Positions 8,094 to 15,512 of a stretch of 42,605 nt of DNA are shown piece by piece. The translations under genes and the position numbers were made by a program. The stretch's first letter is position 1, and every line of letters starts with the position of its first letter. The DNA is from Anaerolineae bacterium (GTDB lineage Bacteria; Chloroflexota; Anaerolineae; Aggregatilineales; Phototrophicaceae). Location of the stretch: the NCBI GenBank assembly GCA_020849765.1, contig JADLAY010000012.1, forward strand, positions 1 through 42,605, given 5' to 3'. Below the pieces are notes generated by a model. That model was not told the origin of the DNA and searched no databases. It saw nothing but the letters and a program-made list of their open reading frames with translations.

Positions 8094-8425
8094 CGCATCG
8101 CCAACGCCAAACGGCTACCCATGACCACCGCCATGCTGAGACGGCGCCGTAGTGTGCCGGCATAAGCCGGACGTTGACACGCTCAGCTGACCTCATCAAG
8201 CGCGGACAGGGTCCCTAAAGGGACTTCCTTCGGTCGCATGCCCTGTCCCTACCATTCCTTCGCGTTTTGCAGGGGCTTGGCGCCGCCAGGCCCGACGTGA
8301 TATTGCCTTGCCTCCGCCTGCTCCACAAACCGCTTGCATTGATAGATGAACAGTTACCCGTTCACTGTGAAGCCAATTCAACTGAGCACTGAGCACCGAG
8401 TACTGAGCACCAGGATTGACCTTAC
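8094..8425. repeat. Intergenic repeats: GTAGGGAC-type element and heptads
   Basis: There is no gene in these 332 bp. A GGACAGGG...CCCTGTCC palindromic element (8204-8253) contains an inner GTCCCTAAAGGGAC palindrome and a related form recurs at 39535-39580. Four ACYGAGY heptads (8381-8408) follow, close to the end of the minus-strand SGNH gene. Confidence 0.75.
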
Positions 8426-9397
8426 TTAGTCGCCCGTCACGCTCGGCTGAAAGAACAACTCATACAACGTATCGCCGACGTAATGATGCAGGGCGATGCT
8501 TGGATGCGCGTCGCGCGCAGAGACGATCACGTCCTCCGGCGGCCAGGCGGCGGCCACGTCATAGAGCTTGAGGATGTCGGTCACGCCGCGCGCCTCGAAC
8601 ACCTGCGCCACCCGGTCGACGTAAGCGATGCTCGTCACCGGGTCTTGCAGATTCGGGAAGATGACGACGATCAGGCGCGCGCCGATGCTATCCACATAAT
8701 CTGCGAACGCGTTCAATTCCCGCTCGTGCACATCCCACAGGACAAGATTGTCATAGGCGGCGTAGCGCGCCTGCCAGTAATGCGCGTCGAACCCGGCGGT
8801 CAGGCGGGCGTAGAGGAAGTTGGCGAGATGCGACTCGCGCGCGATCTCCGGCGTGTCGACGATGTTCAGGTTAAGGCCCTGACTCAGCGAGGCGTAGTCG
8901 ATGTCATTCAGGAAGTATTGCAGGATGACGATGTTCGGCTGCACCGGTAACGCCTTGAGCGCGTCGAGCTGTTCCGGCGTCGACGTGCCGGGCACACCCA
9001 GGTTGAAGACGGCGTAATCCGCGCCGAGATGCGTTGCGAGCACGTCGCTGAAGCGATCGGCGGGGTCGTTGATGCCCCAGCCGGCCGTCAGCGAGTCGCC
9101 GGCGATGGCGACCGTCGTCTTGCCCTGCCAGTCCGCTGCCGTCCACTCGCGGTCGCGGTAGCCCCACGCGTTGACCTGCCAGTAGCGATCCATCCAGTTG
9201 TTGGAGGCCAGCCGCCCCTCGGTATCGGCATAGAAATAGCGGAAATAGAGTTCTCCCGCGCCGAGCAGCAGCATCACAGTCAGGTATGAGACGAGCAATC
9301 CCTGGCTGATCTTACGCAGCCGTCGCCAGCGCCGCTGCACGACGCCCGCCAGCAAGCACAACCCGATCGCGGCCAGGGCGGCCAGCAGCGCCGCCAT
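8426..9397 (-). CDS. SGNH/GDSL-family hydrolase, membrane-anchored (copy 2)
   Basis: A 323-residue protein. Two hydrophobic segments (about 3-20 and 32-50) precede an exported catalytic domain. SGNH blocks are visible: GDSLTAGWG (nucleophile Ser), a Gly in NLGVPGTSTPEQ, FLNDID (Asn) and the C-terminal DAHPSIALHHYVG with the Asp-x-x-His-like pair. Such enzymes remove acyl groups from polysaccharides, lipids or peptidoglycan at the cell surface; the substrate is unknown. It is a close paralogue of the gene directly upstream. AAGGA lies 9 nt before ATG 9397, two bases after the upstream stop; a TTG at 9403 is a less likely start. Confidence 0.85.
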   Translation of the reverse strand: MAALLAALAAIGLCLLAGVVQRRWRRLRKISQGLLVSYLTVMLLLGAGELYFRYFYADTEGRLASNNWMDRYWQVNAWGYRDREWTAADWQGKTTVAIAGDSLTAGWGINDPADRFSDVLATHLGADYAVFNLGVPGTSTPEQLDALKALPVQPNIVILQYFLNDIDYASLSQGLNLNIVDTPEIARESHLANFLYARLTAGFDAHYWQARYAAYDNLVLWDVHERELNAFADYVDSIGARLIVVIFPNLQDPVTSIAYVDRVAQVFEARGVTDILKLYDVAAAWPPEDVIVSARDAHPSIALHHYVGDTLYELFFQPSVTGD

Positions 9398-9399
9398 GG

Positions 9400-10389
9400 T
9401 CAATCGTCCTTGTGCGCGAAGAAGCGGTTGTAGAGTTCCTCACCCACGTAATGATGGAAGGCGACGCTCGGATGCGTATCGCGCAGGGAGACGATTCGCT
9501 CTTGCAGCGGCCAGGCCGCCGCGGCATCGAACAGCTTGAGGACGTCGGTCACGCCGCGCGACTCGAAGTGCTGTGCCACCCGGTCGATGTAAGCGATGCT
9601 CGTCACAGGATCGAGCATGTTGGGGAAGATGACGACGATCAGGCGCGCGCCGATGCTGTCCACGTAGTCGATGTAGGCGTCGAGTTCTTCCTGGTGCAGG
9701 CTCCAGATGGTGACGTTGTCGTAAGCGTCATACGACCACTGCCACCAATCCTGGTTGAACTCCGGGTCGAGGAAGCGCGCCAACAGCCGCACGTAAAGGA
9801 AGTTCCCCAGATAGGACTCCTGCGCCCAATCCGGCGCGGGCTTTGGCGTCGGCAGCAAGCCCAGACGCAGCCCGGCGTAGTTGATGTCGTTCAGGAAGTA
9901 TTGCAGGATGACGACGTCCGGCGTGGCGAGGTCGAAGTCTTGCAGTGTGACGAGCTGCTCCGGCGTCGCCGTGCCATACTCTCCCAGGTTGACGACCGCG
10001 TAATCGCCGCCGAGCAGGCTCGCCAGCACTTCCGGGTAGCGATCTTCCGGGTCTTTGATGCCCCAGCCCGCCGTGAACGAATCGCCGGTCACGACGACGA
10101 CCTGCTTACCCGCCAGATCGTCCGCCGTCCACTCGCGGTCGCGGTAGCCAAGCGCATTCGTGTGCCAGTAGCGGTCGAGCCAGTTCTCCGTCGCCAGCGA
10201 GACGGTGTTCTCCGACTCGGCGAAGACGTAGCGGAAGTACAGCTCGCCCGCGCCCAGGATCAACGCCAGCATGACGTAGGTGATCAGCAGCCCGCGGGCG
10301 ATGCTCTGCGCGCGCTGGAAGCGCTTCTGCACGGCCAGCCAGATCAGCAGCGCGCCGACGGCCAGGAAGATGAGGATGAAGATCAGCAT
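9400..10389 (-). CDS. SGNH/GDSL-family hydrolase, membrane-anchored (copy 1)
   Basis: A 329-residue paralogue of the next gene on the strand, colinear throughout: two N-terminal hydrophobic segments, GDSFTAGWG with the nucleophile Ser, NLGEYGTATPEQ, FLNDINYA, and DTHPSVAFHHYVGEELY at the C-terminus. Copy 1 has an insert around residues 185-205 (rich in Trp and Asp, EFNQDWWQWSYD) that is shorter in copy 2 and may alter the substrate pocket. The two genes form an operon from a local tandem duplication. Extracellular or periplasmic-side deacylase role inferred from family. Confidence 0.85.
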   Translation of the reverse strand: MLIFILIFLAVGALLIWLAVQKRFQRAQSIARGLLITYVMLALILGAGELYFRYVFAESENTVSLATENWLDRYWHTNALGYRDREWTADDLAGKQVVVVTGDSFTAGWGIKDPEDRYPEVLASLLGGDYAVVNLGEYGTATPEQLVTLQDFDLATPDVVILQYFLNDINYAGLRLGLLPTPKPAPDWAQESYLGNFLYVRLLARFLDPEFNQDWWQWSYDAYDNVTIWSLHQEELDAYIDYVDSIGARLIVVIFPNMLDPVTSIAYIDRVAQHFESRGVTDVLKLFDAAAAWPLQERIVSLRDTHPSVAFHHYVGEELYNRFFAHKDD

Positions 10390-10427
10390 TCTGTTTCGCT
10401 AACGTTCAAAGCCGAAGCAACGACCTG

Positions 10428-10685
10428 TCAGGCAGACTCGACAGACACACGGACACTACCGCCGAGGCGCTCGACGAAGCTCGTGACGATATCCCACGTC
10501 AGCGGAAATCCGCGCGAATCGGCAGCAGCCAGGTACATCAATGCGTCCATGATGGCGTCCGCATCTTCCCTTGGGGCGATGTCCGGCTCGATCAAGGCCG
10601 TCTCCGCCCAATCGACCAATTGCGCCAGCGTGATCTCGTGATTGAGATACTCATTCAGCTTCTGGAGAATCGTCTGGTGTGTCAT
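10428..10685 (-). CDS. Small hypothetical acidic protein
   Basis: An 85-residue, mainly helical protein (ILQKLNEYLNHEITLAQLVDWAETAL) with no signal or membrane segment. It overlaps the end of the upstream small gene by 35 bp, implying co-expression. The pair could be an immunity, toxin-antitoxin or regulatory module, but neither member shows a known toxin fold. The ATG at 10685 is chosen because the helix begins there; upstream in-frame codons lie inside the other gene. Confidence 0.6.
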   Translation of the reverse strand: MTHQTILQKLNEYLNHEITLAQLVDWAETALIEPDIAPREDADAIMDALMYLAAADSRGFPLTWDIVTSFVERLGGSVRVSVESA

Positions 10686-10932
10686 CACGTTCACTCGCCA
10701 AATACTGATGCCCGGTGTCAATGGGATACTTCTGATGGACTTCGATTAGCACGCCCTCATCATCGTAGATTTCCTGCACAAATGACAGTGTCGCCTCATC
10801 TGCAGCAACGATCTTGATATAGCGGCACTTGCCGAAATCGCCACCAGGGCGTTCACGCCAATAGCGCCGCCCGCCATCGGGTAAGTCGTCCCAGTTGGGG
10901 AATGCTCGCTCGTTTTGCTCGCGCGTCGCCAC
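10651..10932 (-). CDS. Small hypothetical protein paired with the downstream gene
   Basis: About 93 residues from the GTG at 10932 (TTG at 10965 would give 104). It contains RRYWRERPGGDFGKCRYIKIV and a VQEIYDDEGVLIEVHQKYP segment. The layout of a basic, Trp/Tyr-rich N-half and a beta-hairpin C-half is reminiscent of small uncharacterised bacterial proteins found beside helical partners. No ATG start is available. Function unknown. Confidence 0.6.
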   Translation of the reverse strand: MATREQNERAFPNWDDLPDGGRRYWRERPGGDFGKCRYIKIVAADEATLSFVQEIYDDEGVLIEVHQKYPIDTGHQYLASERDDTPDDSPEAE

Positions 10933-11029
10933 TGCCCTGAGCCTCAATCCCTTGTTGGTTGCCAATTATAGCCTGGATGACGGACACACCCAGAGTCCAT
11001 GCTACTTGTCTTTGAGTTGCTGCTAACTC

Positions 11030-11078
11030 CCAAGAGCAAACAGCCAAAGGCCAACCCCCAATACCCAACCGCCAACAC
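11030..11078 (+). repeat. Heptad tandem repeat, CCAANNN family
   Basis: Seven heptads in unbroken register (CCAAGAG, CAAACAG, CCAAAGG, CCAACCC, CCAATAC, CCAACCG, CCAACAC) upstream of the transporter binding-protein gene. Confidence 0.85.
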
Positions 11079-11172
11079 CCCCTCTTATCAATCTCTCATT
11101 TTACGGGCGCATTAACCCAGGTTAAAAATGTGCGAGCACTTGGTGCGAAACACATTTTCAGGAGTACACGGC

Positions 11173-12354
11173 ATGAAGAAGTTAGCATTTTTACTCCTTG
11201 TCGCTGTCGTGCTGCCCCTGGGCATCGTCAGCGCGCAGAGCGAGATGATGACCGAGGTCGGTGAAGGGGAGGGCGCACTCGACATCATCGCCTGGCCGGG
11301 CTACATCGAGCGCGGCGATACCGACCCGGCGTATGACTGGGTCACGCAGTACGAAGCGGATACGGGCTGCGCGGTCAACGTCAAGACGGCGGCCACGTCG
11401 GACGAGATGGTCGCGCTCATGAATGAGGGCACCTTCGACCTGGTGACGGCGTCCGGCGATGCCAGCCTGCGCCTGGTCTACGGCGGGCGCGTCCAGCCGA
11501 TCAACACTGACCTCATCCCTAGCTGGAGCACGGTGGACGAGCGCCTGCAGAATGCGCCCTGGTTCACGGTCGACGTGGACGGCGACGGCACGGCGGAACA
11601 CTACGGGGTGCCGTATCAGTGGGGGCCGAACGTCCTCATGTACAACACCGAGACCTTCGCCGAGGCGCCGACGAGCTGGAACGTCGTCTTCGAAGAGATG
11701 GCGCTGCCGGATGGCGAGTCAAACGTCGGGCGCGTCCAGGCCTATGACGGCCCGATCTACATCGCCGATGCCGCCAACTATCTGATGTACCACAACCCGG
11801 ATCTCGGCATCACCAATCCGTACGCACTCAACGTCGACCAGTTCAACGCGGCGCTCGACCTGCTGCGCCAGCAGCGCGAACTGGTTGCCCGCTACTGGCA
11901 CGACGCCTACATCCAGATCGACGACTTCACCAACGAAGGCATTGTCGCCAGCGGTTCGTGGCCGTTCCAGGTCAACCTGCTCCAGTACGATGGTCAGCCG
12001 GTCGCCAGCGTCATCCCCGAAGAAGGCGCGACGGGTTGGGCCGATACGACCATGATGCACGTCAATTCGCCGCATCCGAACTGTGCCTACAAGTGGCTGG
12101 AGTGGTCGCTCAATCCGAAACTGCAGGGCGATCTGGCTGCCTGGTTCGGCTCGGTGCCCGCCGTTCCCGCCGCCTGCACCGGCAATGAACTGCTGACCGA
12201 CGAAGGCTGCGGCATCAACGGCTTCGACAACTTCGAGCAGATCAAGTTCTGGCAGACGCCGGTCGAGACCTGCAACGATGCCGACGACAGCACGACCTGC
12301 GTGCCCTATCGCGAATGGGTGACGAGCTACATCGCGGTCATTGGGGGACGGTAG
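11173..12354 (+). CDS. ABC transporter substrate-binding protein, polyamine/YdcS type
   Basis: A 393-residue secreted protein. Residues 1-22 are a signal peptide (MKKLAFLLLVAVVLPLGIVSAQ). The mature domain starts DIIAWPGYIERG and contains YGVPYQWGPNVLMYNT, a hinge-region signature of PotD/YdcS-like type II binding proteins. The C-terminus has paired Cys residues (TGNELLTDEGCG, VETCNDADDSTTC) that could form disulfides. GGAG sits 9 nt before the ATG at 11173; an earlier in-frame start (11128) would bury the signal peptide. An aldehyde dehydrogenase and a PotA-like ATPase follow, an arrangement matching the E. coli ydcS-ydcT...ydcW putrescine set. The ligand is inferred to be a polyamine or related cation. 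The stop is followed after 3 nt by heptad repeats. Confidence 0.85.
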   Translation: MKKLAFLLLVAVVLPLGIVSAQSEMMTEVGEGEGALDIIAWPGYIERGDTDPAYDWVTQYEADTGCAVNVKTAATSDEMVALMNEGTFDLVTASGDASLRLVYGGRVQPINTDLIPSWSTVDERLQNAPWFTVDVDGDGTAEHYGVPYQWGPNVLMYNTETFAEAPTSWNVVFEEMALPDGESNVGRVQAYDGPIYIADAANYLMYHNPDLGITNPYALNVDQFNAALDLLRQQRELVARYWHDAYIQIDDFTNEGIVASGSWPFQVNLLQYDGQPVASVIPEEGATGWADTTMMHVNSPHPNCAYKWLEWSLNPKLQGDLAAWFGSVPAVPAACTGNELLTDEGCGINGFDNFEQIKFWQTPVETCNDADDSTTCVPYREWVTSYIAVIGGR

Positions 12355-12665
12355 AGGGCTTTTAGCTGTTAGCCATGAGCTTTTGGCTTTTAGCCGCTGG
12401 CTGATGGCTGGCAGTTCACGGAGACAACAGGGCAGATGGTGGTGAACTACTCTGGCATGATGCCTTAGCGCCTTCAGTGCGCTTGATTTCGCCTAGCCGA
12501 CGGGTTGACCCGTCGGCGAACAGGGACATAACTCTTATCGCTCTGAACTGTTTGCTCCAACCTGTTTTCGAATATCACGCCGGGCGCGCGTAAACGCCCG
12601 GCACTTTGCGCAGATTTATCCAGCTCAAAGCTAAAGGCTAAAAGCTGTTAGCTAAAGGCTCTTTC
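12355..12665. repeat. 311-bp intergenic region: heptad arrays and two palindromes
   Basis: Eight GCNNNNR heptads (12358-12413) follow the stop codon. Then come a perfect palindrome with 10-bp arms and a 2-nt centre (12496-12517, arm GCCGACGGGT), a second with 8-bp arms (12579-12602, arm GCCGGGCG), and six RGCTNNN heptads (12622-12663) that end 2 nt before the ATG at 12666. The AAAGG that serves as ribosome binding site (12654-12658) belongs to the last array. Confidence 0.85.
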
Positions 12666-14111
12666 ATGAAAAGCTACAAACTCTGGATCGACGGCGCGTG
12701 GGTGAGCGGCAGCGGGCGCAAACGGCTCAAGATCGAGAATCCCGCGACGGGCGAGATCATCGCCAGCACCGTCGACGCCAACCGCGAGGACGTGGACAAG
12801 GCCGTGGCGGCGGCGCACACCGCCTTCTACGACGGGCGCTGGTCACGCCTGACCCCCGCCGAGCGCTCGCTGGCGCTGTGGCGGCTGGGCGACCTGCTCG
12901 AAAAGCGGATGGAGAAATTCGCCCGCGCCGAAAGTGATAACACCGGCAAGCCCTACGCCTTCGTCAGCCTGGGGGCGGATCTGCCGTTTTGTGTCGACAA
13001 CCTGCGCTTCTTCGCCACCGCCGCGCGCGATACGCATGGCTACTCGTCCGGCGAGTATGCCAAGGGCTTCACCTCGATCTACCGGCGCGAGCCGGTTGGG
13101 GTGGTCGGTTCGGTCGCGCCGTGGAACTACCCGCTGATGATGGCGATCTGGAAGCTTGGCCCGGCGCTGGCCGCGGGCTGCACGATCGTGCTCAAGCCTG
13201 CACCGACCACGCCGATCACGACGCTGATGCTGGCCGAACTCGCCAATGAAGCGGGCATTCCGCCGGGCGTGATCAACGTCGTCACCGGGGGCAATGACAC
13301 CGGCCAGGCGCTGGTCGAACACCCGGACGTGCGCATGGTCAGCCTGACCGGCAGCACCGGCACCGGCAAGCGGATCATGAAGACGGCGGCGGACACGCTC
13401 AAGCGCGTGCATCTCGAACTCGGCGGCAAGGCGCCGTTCATCGTCTTTGACGATGCCGACGTGGACGCGCTGGCCGGGAGCGCCGTCATCGGCTCGACCT
13501 TCAACACCGGCCAGGATTGCACGGCGGCGACGCGCGTCTACGTGCAACAAAAGCAGTACAACCACGCGCTGGAAGCGATTGTCGAAGGCATGCGCGCGGT
13601 CAAGATCGGCGGGCAGTACGACGACGGCGTGCAGATGGGGCCGCTGATCAGCGCGACCCAGCGCGAGCGCGTGCGCGGCTACATCGAGCGCGCCAAGTCC
13701 GCCGGGGCCAAGATCGTCACCGGCGGCGGATCGCCGAAGGACCTGGACAACGGCTACTTCGTCGAGCCGACCGTGATCGTCGACGCCGACCAGAAGAGCG
13801 AGATCATCCAGAGCGAGGTCTTCGGCCCCGTGCTGACGATCAGCACCTTCAAGGACGACGACGAGGCGGTCAGCCTGGGCAACGACGTGCTCTACGGGCT
13901 GGCGGCCAGCGTGTGGACGCGGGATGTCGGGCGGGCGATGCGCGTCGCGCGCGATCTCGAATTCGGCACCGTCTGGATCAACGAGCACATCCCGCTCGCC
14001 AGCGAGACACCGCACGGCGGCTTCAAGCAGTCGGGCTTCGGCAAGGATCTGTCTGCCGAGGCGGTCAGCGATTACAAGATCACCAAGCACGTGATGATCA
14101 AGAACGGATAG
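12666..14111 (+). CDS. Aldehyde dehydrogenase, gamma-aminobutyraldehyde/betaine-aldehyde type
   Basis: A 481-residue NAD(P)+-dependent enzyme of full family length. Landmarks are N154 in APWNYP (oxyanion hole), GSTGTGKR in the Rossmann fold near 229, E251 in LELGGK (general base) and C285 in GQDCTAATR (nucleophile). Together with the neighbouring polyamine-type transporter it most likely oxidises an aminoaldehyde from polyamine breakdown, as PatD/YdcW does with 4-aminobutyraldehyde in E. coli; betaine aldehyde is an alternative. Cytoplasmic. The ATG is preceded by AAAGG contributed by the heptad array. Substrate specificity cannot be read from sequence alone. Confidence 0.85.
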   Translation: MKSYKLWIDGAWVSGSGRKRLKIENPATGEIIASTVDANREDVDKAVAAAHTAFYDGRWSRLTPAERSLALWRLGDLLEKRMEKFARAESDNTGKPYAFVSLGADLPFCVDNLRFFATAARDTHGYSSGEYAKGFTSIYRREPVGVVGSVAPWNYPLMMAIWKLGPALAAGCTIVLKPAPTTPITTLMLAELANEAGIPPGVINVVTGGNDTGQALVEHPDVRMVSLTGSTGTGKRIMKTAADTLKRVHLELGGKAPFIVFDDADVDALAGSAVIGSTFNTGQDCTAATRVYVQQKQYNHALEAIVEGMRAVKIGGQYDDGVQMGPLISATQRERVRGYIERAKSAGAKIVTGGGSPKDLDNGYFVEPTVIVDADQKSEIIQSEVFGPVLTISTFKDDDEAVSLGNDVLYGLAASVWTRDVGRAMRVARDLEFGTVWINEHIPLASETPHGGFKQSGFGKDLSAEAVSDYKITKHVMIKNG

Positions 14112-14139
14112 TTTGAATCAGGCGCAGATCTGTTCACAA

Positions 14140-14208
14140 ACCTCACCCCCGACCCCCTTTCCGCGCGCGGAGAGGGGACGTCGAAGCGCAGCAAGACAGG
14201 GGTGAGGT
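14140..14208. repeat. CCTCACCCC...GGGGTGAGG palindromic element
   Basis: The 10-bp inverted repeats ACCTCACCCC (14140-14149) and GGGGTGAGGT (14199-14208) enclose a CCGCGCGCGG palindrome (14161-14170). It is related to the element at 15332-15426. Confidence 0.75.
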
Positions 14209-14245
14209 GAACGGGATCGTCATGCACGAATGGGTTCAATGAACC

Positions 14246-15304
14246 ATGACTGAGAACGCATCTCCATCCAACACGACCGCCATTGCCGTCAGTTTGCGCG
14301 GGGTCTCGCGCCATTTCGGGTCGGTGCGCGCGCTCGACGACGTCTCGATCGACATCGATGACGGCGAGTTCTTCTCGATGCTCGGCCCGTCCGGCAGCGG
14401 CAAGACGACCTGCCTGCGCCTGATCGCCGGGTTCGACCAGCCGAGCGCGGGCAGCATCCTCCTGCACGGGCAGAACGTCGTCGGCATCCCGCCCTACGAC
14501 CGCGACGTCAACACCGTCTTTCAGGATTACGCGCTCTTCCCGCACATGACCGTCGGCGAGAACGTCGGCTACGGCCTGATGATCCGCAAGGTGGCGAAGG
14601 CGGAGCGCGAGCGCCGCGTCAGCGAGATGCTCGAACTCGTGCGCCTGCCGGGTATGGCCGGGCGCAAACCGGCGCAGCTTTCCGGCGGCCAGCGGCAGCG
14701 CGTCGCGCTTGCCCGCGCGCTGATCCTGCATCCCAGCCTGCTGCTGCTGGATGAGCCGCTCGGCGCGCTCGATCTCAAGCTGCGCCAGCAGATGCAGATC
14801 GAACTCAAGGCGATCCAGCAGGAGGTCGGCATCACCTTCATCTACGTGACGCACGACCAGGAGGAAGCGCTGACCATGAGCGACCGCATCGCCGTCTTCA
14901 ACCTGGGCAAAATCGAGCAGGTCGGCAGCCCGGCGGAGGTCTACGAGCGCCCGTCGACCGCCTTCGTCGCCGGCTTCGTCGGCACGTCGAACATCGTCAG
15001 CGGGGCGGCGGCCCAGCACCTGACCGGCTCGGATCAGCCGTTCAGCGTGCGCCCGGAGAAGATCAAGATCAGCCCCGACGATGCGCCGACGCCGGACGGC
15101 GCGATTGGCGCCCTCGGCACGATCCGCGACGTCGTCTACCTGGGGATGCACACCCGCTACCTGATCGAACTCGACGACGGCGGCGACCTGACCGTCGTCC
15201 AGCAGAACCTCGACGCGACCTCGATGAGCGTCCTCAGCGACAAGGGCCGCCGCGTCAAACTCATCTGGCCTCGCGAGTTCAACCGCGCGATCGAGATGGG
15301 ATGA
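14246..15304 (+). CDS. ABC transporter ATP-binding protein, polyamine/PotA-YdcT type
   Basis: A 352-residue ATPase. Walker A GPSGSGKTT (about residues 49-57), Q-loop FQDYALFPH, signature LSGGQRQR near 146, Walker B LLLLDEPLGALD and the H-loop in VTHDQEEA are all intact. The C-terminal 110 residues form a TOBE domain (FSVRPEKIKI, GMHTRYLIEL) typical of spermidine/putrescine ATPases. It should energise the two permeases encoded at 24341 and 25571, which lie about 9 kb away instead of next door. The binding protein gene is upstream. No clear ribosome binding site precedes the ATG. Confidence 0.9.
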   Translation: MTENASPSNTTAIAVSLRGVSRHFGSVRALDDVSIDIDDGEFFSMLGPSGSGKTTCLRLIAGFDQPSAGSILLHGQNVVGIPPYDRDVNTVFQDYALFPHMTVGENVGYGLMIRKVAKAERERRVSEMLELVRLPGMAGRKPAQLSGGQRQRVALARALILHPSLLLLDEPLGALDLKLRQQMQIELKAIQQEVGITFIYVTHDQEEALTMSDRIAVFNLGKIEQVGSPAEVYERPSTAFVAGFVGTSNIVSGAAAQHLTGSDQPFSVRPEKIKISPDDAPTPDGAIGALGTIRDVVYLGMHTRYLIELDDGGDLTVVQQNLDATSMSVLSDKGRRVKLIWPREFNRAIEMG

Positions 15305-15331
15305 GGACGTCGCGCCGAACAGGCCAGTGAA

Positions 15332-15426
15332 ACCCTCACCCTAAATCCCTCTCCCTCATGGAGAGGGACTTTCAGAGCCGTTTTCACCCCGTCTCCCTCA
15401 GGGAGAAGGGGCTGGGGGATGAGGGT
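15332..15426. repeat. Cloverleaf-like CCCTCACCC element
   Basis: The outer inverted repeat ACCCTCA (15332-15338) and TGAGGGT (15420-15426) closes two inner hairpins: a 9-bp stem TCCCTCTCC with a 5-nt loop (15346-15368) and a 6-bp stem TCTCCC with a 3-nt loop (15392-15406). Confidence 0.75.
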
Positions 15427-15452
15427 GACAGGGCAATCACTCTCCCAACTGA

Positions 15453-15481
15453 TTGCGGCGGAGTCTCGCCATCGCTAGAAT
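15453..15481 (+). promoter_or_regulatory. Putative promoter of the TIR-STAND gene
   Basis: TTGCGG (15453-15458), a 17-bp spacer and TAGAAT (15476-15481) form a sigma70-like promoter. Transcription would start near 15488, 25 nt before the ATG at 15513; AAGG lies 7 nt before that ATG. Confidence 0.55.
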
Positions 15482-15512
15482 TGTCATGTCCACGCCTTGA
15501 CAAGGTAATAAC

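Noticed and set aside
10428..10932. Calling the overlapping small genes a toxin-antitoxin system
   Set aside because: Overlap alone is insufficient; neither product shows a known toxin fold or DNA-binding antitoxin domain.
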